From Strigamia acuminata (lineage: Eukaryota > Arthropoda > Chilopoda > Geophilomorpha > Linotaeniidae), in the NCBI GenBank assembly GCA_949358305.1, contig OX442314.1:39812581-39874580 (forward strand): a stretch of 62,000 nt of DNA, written 5' to 3'. Both the position numbers and the translations under genes were made by a program. The notes beneath the pieces are model-generated. The model was not told the origin of the DNA, searched no databases, and saw nothing but the letters and a program-made list of their open reading frames with translations. Shown here in pieces: positions 11,936-22,082 of this stretch (position 1 is the first letter of the stretch; every line of letters begins with the position of its first letter).

Positions 11936-13026
11936 TTATTGGTCCACCGGTCGATCGGTCGCGTCGGGGCGCGTTGGAGCGATGGCCCGGTGCTCGCGGT
12001 ACCCACTCGTCGTGGCCGTGGCCGCGTCCATCGCCTCGTCCGACTCGGATCGCTCTCGGGTTTCGGTCGGTCCTTCGGCAACGACAATGGTGGCTGGCGG
12101 TTGGTCGTCGGGCTCTCGGGTCGGCGAGTGACTCAACTGGGGACAAGTAAAGTAAAGTAAAGTAAAGTAAAGTAAAGTAAAATAAAACAAAGTAAATGGA
12201 AAATAAATTGGCCGGGGTGGGACGGTGTCTAATCGAAATCGAGTTTGACCCCGTGCGCCGTGAAATGGGAAGGGGGGAAAGAGAGAGAGACAGAGACAGA
12301 CAGACACTCACGTGTTCTTGTCTCGGGCGCTTCTCGAGATCCAACGCCTTTTTTTTTAAGTCCTCCACCTCCACGTCATGAGCCGACTCCGACTCCGGCT
12401 CCGACTCGAGTGGTCGTCGTTGTTGTTGCTGCCACTGCTGCCACTGCTGCTCTCGCTCCCGCTCCCACTGCTGCTCCGACTGCTCCAGCTCCAATCGCTC
12501 CCGCTCCAATCCCTCCCACTCTCGCTGCTCCCGCTCTCGTTGCTCCCGCTCCTGTCGACGCCACGCCCGCCGATAGACCGCGCTTTCTCGGTCCAACTGT
12601 TCGAGACGCAAATGGATTTGGCGCTGGTGGGACACCTCTTGTAGTCTCAACCGCTCATCAAGTTCTCTCTTCTTCGCCTCCAACCGTCTTCGCATCTCTC
12701 GCTTGAACCTCTCCAACTCGTCGTCCGTGGTTCGACGCAGTTGTCGTTGCTCCTCTCCCAGCTGGTTTCCCAGCGCCCACAGGAGCCGCGCGGTCGACGG
12801 CGGCTCTTCCTCCCCCTCCTCTCCTTCCTTCTTTTCGAACGGCAGCTCGAATTCGACCGCCCCAGTCTAGAGAGAACGAAGGAACGAACGAATGAACAAA
12901 AATATTGCGCCGGGTAACGCGGGGCAACGCGAAAATTTTTACTCACTTCGACCTCGAGTTTGACTCCTCGTTTAACGTCGCGCAACATGGCGGCGTCGAT
13001 CTCGGTTAGGTCTTCGTCGTCGTTGT

Positions 13027-13065
<39 letters not shown>

Positions 13066-13233
13066 CAACGACAGCGCCATTGCCGTCTTCTTCGTCGTCG
13101 TCGGTGATGTCAACCTGAAAGCAAAATTTTAAGCGGGGCGACGTGACACGTCGAAGAAAATAAACGCGCTCACCGTGACGACGGGAATGGGCGGCCATCT
13201 CGGATCCTCGTTTCGTTCGCGGTTCGGTTCCAT
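11936..13233 (-). CDS. Four-exon coiled-coil protein of unknown function
   Basis: Exons 13174-13233, 12947-13114, 12312-12866 and 11936-12136 are all joined in phase 0 by GT-AG sites and total 984 nt, giving 327 residues. The start MEPNRERNEDP follows cag directly. Exon 2 is acidic with an Ala run (trinucleotide-expanded). Exon 3 is a long Arg/Glu/Gln-rich heptad region, roughly residues 110-250, predicted to be a coiled coil, ending in QQWQQWQQQQ. Exon 4 is a low-complexity Thr/Glu/Ala tail. The stop codon is overlapped by AATAAA, so the 3' UTR may be very short. An upstream noncoding exon probably ends at about 13313 (donor gtaagt). No catalytic motif seen; structural or scaffold roles are only guesses. 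Confidence 0.7.
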
Positions 13234-13318
13234 CTGAAAAACGGAACGAAAAGTTGACGCCGACTGACGAGAACGAAATGGTTGTCGCGGTAATAGCGTT
13301 GGAGAAACTTACCACGTT

Positions 13319-13454
13319 GTGTATGTATGTATGTATGTATGTATGTATGTATGTATGTATGTATGTATGAATGGATAAATGTCTGTCGGTCGTCGAACGA
13401 AGTTGGTCGCAAAACGCAGACGTCGCGTGGTCGGGAAAAGTGCACTCACTCACA

Positions 13455-13513
<59 letters not shown>

Positions 13514-13515
13514 GC
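13319..13515. repeat. GTAT and CT microsatellites
   Basis: GTAT units lie at 13319-13369, and a CT tract at about 13461-13513 is interrupted once. They fall in or near the 5' leader of the coiled-coil gene. Confidence 0.9.
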
Positions 13516-13717
13516 GAGATGTGACGCTAGAGCATGTCGGTCGACCGGTGACGCGAAAAAGATTAATGAATAAACGACACTAATAATGGCAATAACTGAC
13601 AACTAATAATTAATAATCAATAATTAATTAATAATCGACGATTAATAATCAATAACCGATAATGATTAGTAATAACGACAAACGTCGTCATCGAAAATAG
13701 CGACGCTTTGTCTCCGG

Positions 13718-13792
13718 GCCCGGGTGGCCGAGCGGGCAGAGTTACCTGCCGTACGGAGTTGTGGATCGAGGGTTCGAATCCCGCTCCCGCGA
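13718..13792 (+). tRNA. tRNA-like sequence with intact A and B boxes, degenerate acceptor stem
   Basis: The A box TGGCCGAGCGG (13725-13735) and B box GGTTCGAATCC (13771-13781) match RNA polymerase III consensus. The T loop TTCGAAT is flanked by a stem with one mismatch. The acceptor arms (13718-13724 and 13785-13791) pair poorly, and the anticodon stem is unclear. It is probably a tRNA-derived SINE head or tRNA pseudogene of the Leu/Ser type and not a working tRNA. The antisense frames here are artefacts of it. Confidence 0.45.
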
Positions 13793-14209
13793 GTTTTCGT
13801 TTCTGGCAAAGCTGTATTGTCAAACACGCATTCCATTGACATTGCCATACATTGTGCCGTTTCAGTTTGGTCCCTTCTTCGTTTCAGATAGTGATGGTGA
13901 ACACTCTCCCGCGAGGTTGCGGGAGGGTGGGGGGGAGTCGAAAGATTCGGCTCTCCTTTTATTTCTTCGTTTTATTTTTTTATTTTCATTTACCGTTCTC
14001 ATCTTTATTTTCATTCTCGTTTTTTATTTTCGTTTACATGTTTCTATTTTTATTTCCACGGTGTGTCGGGAGGGCGCGCGAAAACCTACTCGCCCAATCT
14101 CCGTGGTCGCATTTTCCAAATTTTGTCACTGGATTTCGCGCTTGCGGTGGGGATGGGCGCGCGCAGGCTCCGTCGTCGTGCCAGAAACTCCACTGTGTGA
14201 TGTAGTCGC

Positions 14210-14240
<31 letters not shown>

Positions 14241-14415
14241 ACCTAAACCACCACCACCACCACCACCACCACCATCGTCGTCTCTTCTCTCCTTTTCTTT
14301 TAATTTTTGTTAATTTTTGTTAATTTTTGTTAATTTTGTAATTTTGTAATTTTGTAATTTTGTAATTTTGTAATTTTTGAAATTTTTATTTTTAACTTTT
14401 GAATGTACAAATGTA

Positions 14416-14454
<39 letters not shown>

Positions 14455-14531
14455 ATACAATAATCAGACTTTATTCTTCAGTCTTAAAAATATAAAAAAA
14501 ATAAAAAAAAAAAATATTGTAAACCACTCGT
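13793..14531. other. Intergenic low-complexity sequence
   Basis: It contains ACC/GTC triplets at about 14213-14275, a TTTTGTAAT-type run at about 14305-14385 and AAAT units at about 14418-14455. Plus-strand frames at 13761-14246 lack support. Confidence 0.5.
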
Positions 14532-14933
14532 TTACGGTCCACGGGGAAATAAATAAATAAATAAATACATAAATGAATGAATGAATGAATGAATAATTAG
14601 AATCGAAGAGTGGCTGTCGTCGTCGTCGTCGCCGCCGTCGCCGCCGGTCCTCTCCTCGCCACCTTTACCACCGGTCGCCCCTTTGTCGTCGCCTTCGTCG
14701 TCCACCGGCTCCGTATCATCGGCCATCGCTCCCATCCACTTCTTCTCCACCCTCTCCAACATGTTCTCGAATCGTTCCTCCGTTCTCGCCAGCATCGCTT
14801 CCAATTTTGCCTCCGTCCTCGCCATCATCTTCTCGACCATCGCCTCCAGCGCCGTCTCCTCGCTCTTCTTTTCACTCGGTGTCGGTGGCGGCGGCGGCGG
14901 CGGTGGTCGCGCAGACGCACCCCCTCGACGCAA
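14532..14933 (-). CDS. Exon encoding Pro-rich and Glu/Ala coiled-coil segment
   Basis: A splice acceptor (ttcgctag) precedes 14933. The frame encodes a Pro run, then a helical stretch with repeated EAMxARTE units, then a Gly/Asp-rich tail. The helix resembles the EAKMEAMEARM stretch in exon 2356-2737 of the large gene, so it may be a fragment of a related gene. The upstream side is a long GA microsatellite, so earlier exons cannot be found. The last codons run into AAAT repeats, and the true end may be a donor that I do not see. Confidence 0.4.
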   Translation of the reverse strand: MRRGGASARPPPPPPPPTPSEKKSEETALEAMVEKMMARTEAKLEAMLARTEERFENMLERVEKKWMGAMADDTEPVDDEGDDKGATGGKGGEERTGGDGGDDDDDSHSSILIIHSFIHSFMYLFIYLFPRGP

Positions 14934-14949
14934 CTAGCGAAAAAAAAAA

Positions 14950-15200
<251 letters not shown>

Positions 15201-15242
15201 GAGTGCACTGTTCACGCGCCCACATGCGTGAACAGTGCACTC
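15201..15242. repeat. Perfect 17-bp inverted repeat between GA and CT tracts
   Basis: Arm GAGTGCACTGTTCACGC (15201-15217), 8-nt loop, arm GCGTGAACAGTGCACTC (15226-15242). A CT tract follows at about 15282-15312, so the GA tract, hairpin and CT tract together form a larger inverted structure. Confidence 0.85.
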
Positions 15243-15277
15243 GCCCTCCGCGCCCCGTCGGCGTAGGCGCCGGCCGT

Positions 15278-15315
<38 letters not shown>

Positions 15316-15341
15316 GCCCGGGAATCGCCCTTCCGCCCGTC

Positions 15342-18300
15342 ACCGAATTTTGTCAATATCTGATAAATTTCCACAGAATTGCAGCGACATTGTACGGGAT
15401 ATTTCTGCCCGATTTGACGGACTTATGTAAAACATTGCTGAAATTCCGTGGAAATTTATAAAATATTGACAAAGGTTGGTGACCGACCCACGGCGCGTTG
15501 CGGCGCGGTCGGAGCACGCGACCCGATCCCCCCCTCCCCCCGTCCCCAAAAAACCACGCCTCGAGGAACCCCGAGGTTCGGTTTCCGACCGGGTCGCCTC
15601 TTGATCCGACCCGGGGCGCGTCACGGCGCGGTCGAAGGACGGCCCTCGCCCCCAAAAACCACACTCCGGGTCACGTGGTCTCGCACTCGACTTTTTCAGT
15701 TTTCCCGTTTTCGGCCCGTTACGGCCAAGGACCGTAACGGGTCGAAAACGGGCCGCAACGGGTCGAAAACGGCCGCAACGGGTCGAAAACGGCCCGCACG
15801 GGCCGTTAACGGGCCGCCGACGGTCCCGTCACAATCCCGTAACGGCTCGCACGGGCCGTTAACGGGCCGCCGACGGTCCCGTCACGATCCCGTAACGGCT
15901 CGCACGGGCCGTTAACGGGCCGCCGACGGTTCCGTAACTATCCCGTAACGGCCCGCACGGGCCGTTAACGGGCCGCCGACGGTCCCGTCACGACCCCGTA
16001 ACGGCCCGTACGACCTCATGCGGGCCGTTAACGGGCCGTTAACGGCCCGTTAACGGCGTAAAACCAAAAACAGGATTCGAGATTAATGTCTATGAATGTT
16101 GTACGCGTTTTCATGTACGTGTTGTCGGTTGTTGATTTTTTCGATTTACGCCGTAACGGCCCGTTAACGGCCCGTTAACGGCCCGCAACGGCCCGCACGG
16201 GCCGTTAACGGGCCGTCGACGATCCCGTCACGATCCCGCAACGGCCCGCACGGGCCGTTAACGGGCCGCTGACGGTCCCGTCACGATCCCGTCACGGCCT
16301 TCGTTCCCGGACTTCGGCTCGCCGACGGCCCGTACGACCTCACGCGGGCCGTTAACGGGCCGTTAACGGCCCGTTAACGGCCCGTTAACGGCGTAAAACC
16401 AAAAACAGGATTCGAGATTAATGTCTATGAATGTTGTACGCGTTTTCATGTACGTGTTGTCGGTTGTTGATTTTTTCGATTCACGCCGTAACGGCCCGTT
16501 AACGGCCCGTTAACGGCCCGTCAACGGCCCGTCAACGGCCCGCAACGGCCCGCACGGGCCGTTAACGGGCCGTCGACGATCCCGTCACGATCCCGCAACG
16601 GCCCGCACGGGCCGTTAACGGGCCGCTGACGGTCCCGTCACGATCCCGCAACGGCCCGCACGGGCCGTTAACGGGCCGTCGACGATCCCGTCACGATCCC
16701 GCAACGGCCCGCACGGGCCGTTAACGGGCCGCTGACGGTCCCGTCACGATCCCGCAACGGCCCGCACGGGCCGTTAACGGGCCGTCGACGGTCCCGTCAC
16801 GATCCCGCAACGGCCCGCACGGGCCGTTAACGGCCCGTTAACGGCCCGTTAACGGCCCGTTAACGGGGCAAAACCGAAAACAGGATTCGAGATTAATGTC
16901 TATGAATGTTGTACGCGTTTTCATGTACGTGTTGTCGGTTGTTGATTTTTTCGATTCACGCCGTAACGGCCCGTTAACGGCCCGTTAACGGCCCGTCAAC
17001 GGCCCGTCAACGGCCCGCAACGGCCCGCACGGGCCGTTAACGGGCCGTCGACGATCCCGTCACGATCCCGCAACGGCCCGCACGGGCCGTTAACGGGCCG
17101 CTGACGGTCCCGTCACGATCCCGTCACGGCCTTCGTTCCCGGACTTCGGCTCGCCGACGGCCCGTACGACCTCACGCGGGCCGTTAACGGGCCGTTAACG
17201 GCCCGTTAACGGCCCGTTAACGGCGTAAAACCAAAAACAGGATTCGAGATTAATGTCTATGAATGTTGTACGCGTTTTCATGTACGTGTTGTCGGTTGTT
17301 GATTTTTTCGATTCACGCCGTAACGGCCCGTTAACGGCCCGTTAACGGCCCGTCAACGGCCCGTCAACGGCCCGCAACGGCCCGCACGGGCCGTTAACGG
17401 GCCGTCGACGATCCCGTCACGATCCCGCAACGGCCCGCACGGGCCGTTAACGGGCCGCTGACGGTCCCGTCACGATCCCGCAACGGCCCGCACGGGCCGT
17501 TAACGGGCCGTCGACGATCCCGTCACGATCCCGCAACGGCCCGCACGGGCCGTTAACGGGCCGCTGACGGTCCCGTCACGATCCCGCAACGGCCCGCACG
17601 GGCCGTTAACGGGCCGTCGACGGTCCCGTCACGATCCCGCAACGGCCCGCACGGGCCGTTAACGGCCCGTTAACGGCCCGTTAACGGCCCGTTAACGGGG
17701 CAAAACCGAAAACAGGATTCGAGATTAATGTCTATGAATGTTGTACGCGTTTTCACGTACGTGTTGTCGGTTGTTGATTTTTTCGATTTACGCCGTAACG
17801 GCCCGTTAACGGCCCGTTAACGGCCCGTCAACGGCCCGTCAACGGCCCGTCAACGGCCCGCAACGGCCCGCACGGGCCGTTAACGGGCCGTCGACGATCC
17901 CGTCACGATCCCGCAACGGCCCGCACGGGCCGTTAACGGGCCGCTGACGGTCCCGTCACGATCCCGTCACGGCCTTCGTTCCCGGACTTCGGCTCGCCGA
18001 CGGCCCGTACGACCTCACGCGGGCCGTTAACGGGCCGTTAACGGCCCGTTAACGGCCCGTTAACGGCGTAAAACCAAAAACAGGATTCGAGATTAATGTC
18101 TATGAATGTTGTACGCGTTTTCATGTACGTGTTGTCGGTTGTTGATTTTTTCGATTCACGCCGTAACGGCCCGTTAACGGCCCGTTAACGGCCCGTCAAC
18201 GGCCCGTCAACGGCCCGCAACGGCCCGCACGGGCCGTTAACGGGCCGTCGACGATCCCGTCACGATCCCGCAACGGCCCGCACGGGCCGTTAACGGGCCG

Positions 18301-21300
18301 CTGACGGTCCCGTCACGATCCCGCAACGGCCCGCACGGGCCGTTAACGGGCCGTCGACGATCCCGTCACGATCCCGCAACGGCCCGCACGGGCCGTTAAC
18401 GGGCCGCTGACGGTCCCGTCACGATCCCGCAACGGCCCGCACGGGCCGTTAACGGGCCGTCGACGGTCCCGTCACGATCCCGCAACGGCCCGCACGGGCC
18501 GTTAACGGCCCGTTAACGGCCCGTTAACGGCCCGTTAACGGGGCAAAACCGAAAACAGGATTCGAGATTAATGTCTATGAATGTTGTACGCGTTTTCATG
18601 TACGTGTTGTCGGTTGTTGATTTTTTCGATTCACGCCGTAACGGCCCGTTAACGGCCCGTTAACGGCCCGTCAACGGCCCGTCAACGGCCCGCAACGGCC
18701 CGCACGGGCCGTTAACGGGCCGTCGACGATCCCGTCACGATCCCGCAACGGCCCGCACGGGCCGTTAACGGGCCGCTGACGGTCCCGTCACGATCCCGTC
18801 ACGGCCTTCGTTCCCGGACTTCGGCTCGCCGACGGCCCGTACGACCTCACGCGGGCCGTTAACGGGCCGTTAACGGCCCGTTAACGGCCCGTTAACGGCG
18901 TAAAACCAAAAACAGGATTCGAGATTAATGTCTATGAATGTTGTACGCGTTTTCATGTACGTGTTGTCGGTTGTTGATTTTTTCGATTCACGCCGTAACG
19001 GCCCGTTAACGGCCCGTTAACGGCCCGTCAACGGCCCGTCAACGGCCCGCAACGGCCCGCACGGGCCGTTAACGGGCCGTCGACGATCCCGTCACGATCC
19101 CGCAACGGCCCGCACGGGCCGTTAACGGGCCGCTGACGGTCCCGTCACGATCCCGCAACGGCCCGCACGGGCCGTTAACGGGCCGTCGACGATCCCGTCA
19201 CGATCCCGCAACGGCCCGCACGGGCCGTTAACGGGCCGCTGACGGTCCCGTCACGATCCCGCAACGGCCCGCACGGGCCGTTAACGGGCCGTCGACGGTC
19301 CCGTCACGATCCCGCAACGGCCCGCACGGGCCGTTAACGGCCCGTTAACGGCCCGTTAACGGCCCGTTAACGGGGCAAAACCGAAAACAGGATTCGAGAT
19401 TAATGTCTATGAATGTTGTACGCGTTTTCACGTACGTGTTGTCGGTTGTTGATTTTTTCGATTTACGCCGTAACGGCCCGTTAACGGCCCGTTAACGGCC
19501 CGTCAACGGCCCGTCAACGGCCCGTCAACGGCCCGCAACGGCCCGCACGGGCCGTTAACGGGCCGTCGACGATCCCGTCACGATCCCGCAACGGCCCGCA
19601 CGGGCCGTTAACGGGCCGCTGACGGTCCCGTCACGATCCCGTCACGGCCTTCGTTCCCGGACTTCGGCTCGCCGACGGCCCGTACGACCTCACGCGGGCC
19701 GTTAACGGGCCGTTAACGGCCCGTTAACGGCCCGTTAACGGCGTAAAACCAAAAACAGGATTCGAGATTAATGTCTATGAATGTTGTACGCGTTTTCATG
19801 TACGTGTTGTCGGTTGTTGATTTTTTCGATTCACGCCGTAACGGCCCGTTAACGGCCCGTTAACGGCCCGTCAACGGCCCGTCAACGGCCCGCAACGGCC
19901 CGCACGGGCCGTTAACGGGCCGTCGACGATCCCGTCACGATCCCGCAACGGCCCGCACGGGCCGTTAACGGGCCGCTGACGGTCCCGTCACGATCCCGCA
20001 ACGGCCCGCACGGGCCGTTAACGGGCCGTCGACGATCCCGTCACGATCCCGCAACGGCCCGCACGGGCCGTTAACGGGCCGCTGACGGTCCCGTCACGAT
20101 CCCGCAACGGCCCGCACGGGCCGTTAACGGGCCGTCGACGATCCCGTCACGATCCCGCAACGGCCCGCACGGGCCGTTAACGGGCCGCTGACGGTCCCGT
20201 CACGATCCCGCAACGGCCCGCACGGGCCGTTAACGGGCCGTCGACGGTCCCGTCACGATCCCGCAACGGCCCGCACGGGCCGTTAACGGCCCGTTAACGG
20301 CCCGTTAACGGCCCGTTAACGGGGCAAAACCGAAAACAGGATTCGAGATTAATGTCTATGAATGTTGTACGCGTTTTCATGTACGTGTTGTCGGTTGTTG
20401 ATTTTTTCGATTCACGCCGTAACGGCCCGTTAACGGCCCGTTAACGGCCCGTCAACGGCCCGTCAACGGCCCGCAACGGCCCGCACGGGCCGTTAACGGG
20501 CCGTCGACGATCCCGTCACGATCCCGCAACGGCCCGCACGGGCCGTTAACGGGCCGCTGACGGTCCCGTCACGATCCCGTCACGGCCTTCGTTCCCGGAC
20601 TTCGGCTCGCCGACGGCCCGTACGACCTCACGCGGGCCGTTAACGGGCCGTTAACGGGCCGTTAACGGCCCGTTAACGGCGTAAAACCAAAAACAGGATT
20701 CGAGATTAATGTCTATGAATGTTGTACGCGTTTTCACGTACGTGTTGTCGGTTGTTGATTTTTTCGATTTACGCCGTAACGGCCCGTTAACGGCCCGTTA
20801 ACGGCCCGTCAACGGCCCGTCAACGGCCCGCATGGAGTCGTACGGGCCGTTAACGGGCCGCCGACGGTCCCGTCACGATCCCGTCACGGCCCGTGCGGGC
20901 CGTTAACGGGCCGCCAACGGTCCCGTCACGATCCCGTCACGGCTCGTGCGGGCCGTTAACGGGCCGCCGACAGTCCCGTCACGATCCCGTAACGGGCTGA
21001 AAACGGGAAAACTGAAAGAGTCGGGTGCGAGACCACGTGACCCGGAGTGTGGTTTTTGGGGGCGAGGGCCGTCCTCCGACCGCGCCGTGACGCGCCCCGA
21101 GTCGGATCAAGAGGCGACCCGGTCGGAAACCGAACCTCGGGGTTCCTCGAGGCGTGGTTTTTTGGGGACGGGGGGAGGGGGGGGGGGGGGGGGGATCGGG
21201 TCGCGTGCTCCGACCGCGCCGCAACGCGATGTGGGTCGGTCACCAACTTTTGTCAATTTTTGACAAATTTCCACGGAATTTCAGCAACATTTTACGAGAC

Positions 21301-21392
21301 GTTTCTGCCCGACTAGACACGTTTCCGCAGGTTTTAGCAAAACAACGTTAAATTCTGTGGAAATTTATCAAATGTTGACAAAATTCTGTGCA
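15342..21392. mobile_element. Foldback-type element: inverted arms around a satellite core
   Basis: The left arm (15342-15715) is the inverted complement of the right arm (21000-21392). Alignment is clear over the whole length, the main difference being a poly-G expansion at about 21172-21193. Each arm also contains a subterminal imperfect palindrome (TTTGTCAATATCTGATAAAT against ATTTATAAAATATTGACAAA in the left arm). The core carries no transposase frame. Long inverted termini with internal tandem repeats are typical of foldback (FB/Galileo-like) transposons. Target-site duplications were not identified, so the mobility call is inference. Confidence 0.6.
15716..20999. repeat. Palindromic satellite with higher-order repeat
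   Basis: The base unit is about 53 bp, built around GGGCCGTTAACGGGCC and CCCGTCACGATCCCG, and alternates between GTCGACGATCCC and GCTGACGGTCCC types. Twelve copies of a roughly 110-bp AT-richer spacer (starting CAGGATTCGAGATTAATGTC) lie at 16073, 16409, 16883, 17240, 17715, 18083, 18559, 18915, 19390, 19759, 20339 and 20696. Intervals alternate between about 357/368 and 475, and a four-monomer pattern repeats every 1675-1676 bp. One interval is 580, which equals 475 plus one 105-bp dimer. Confidence 0.9.
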
Positions 21393-21956
21393 AGTTTTGT
21401 CAGATACTTACTTACTTACGATATAAACTCGAACGTCGTCCATCGACACTCTCAACATTCCACCGGACATTTTCCGGAAGAGTTTGTCCCGATCGGGACC
21501 ACGCCTCGACGAAGCCCGGGACCCGGTTTCCGACCGGGTCGTTTTTGGCCCAAGTCACGGCGCGTCGCGGCGCTTTCGGAGCACGCGACCCGATCCCCCC
21601 CTCCCCCCGTTCTCAAAAACCACGCCTCGACGAAGCCCGGGACCCGGTTTCCGACCGGGTCGTTTTTGGCCCAAGTCACGGCGCGTCGCGGCGCGTTCGG
21701 AGCACATGAACCGATCCCCCCTCCCTCCCGTCACAAAAACCACGTTTTAGCGAAACCCTTGACCGGTCACAAAACCCACCGAACACCGAAAAGCAACGAA
21801 CAAAACGCGCTCGGTCGCACGAACTACTCGGCCAAAACAACATCCGCAAATTCCGCATCACAGTCGCGATCAACGAAACAACGTATAGGCCGCCGTAATG
21901 TTAAAAAGCGGGACCCTTTCGCCCCCGACAAAATCCGCACACATACCCCAAGGTTA
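21393..21956. repeat. Tandem repeat-tail copies
   Basis: A block of about 130 bp beginning ACCACGCCTCGACGAAGCCC occurs twice (about 21500 and 21630), followed by the roughly 230-bp tail shared with 11220-11453. Homology ends at ACCCCAAGGTTA, where AT-rich sequence begins. Confidence 0.7.
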
Positions 21957-22082
21957 TGCAAGACAAATATAAAAATATAAAAACTTTAAAAATAATTGAC
22001 CCAACATTAATTTGTATTTTAAAAAAAAATTAATAGTGAATTCGAGGATCCTGAAAGCATTGAAATTGATGGGCAGTCAGAA

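Noticed and set aside
13021-13075. Ala run as a sign of a separate gene
   Set aside because: It is a GCC triplet expansion inside exon 2 of the coiled-coil gene, and the flanking splice phases fit that gene.
13617-13848. Minus-strand proteins across the tRNA-like sequence
   Set aside because: Such antisense tRNA translations are well-known annotation artefacts.
15716-20999. CRISPR-like regular spacing of a conserved unit
   Set aside because: Both the repeated unit and the intervening sequence are nearly the same in every copy, and the context is eukaryotic; this is a satellite.
20946-21980. Arg-rich plus- and minus-strand frames up to 207 codons
   Set aside because: They lie in the foldback arm and repeat tail, recur at 11.1-11.4 kb and 15.3-15.7 kb in altered frames, and show no conserved protein.
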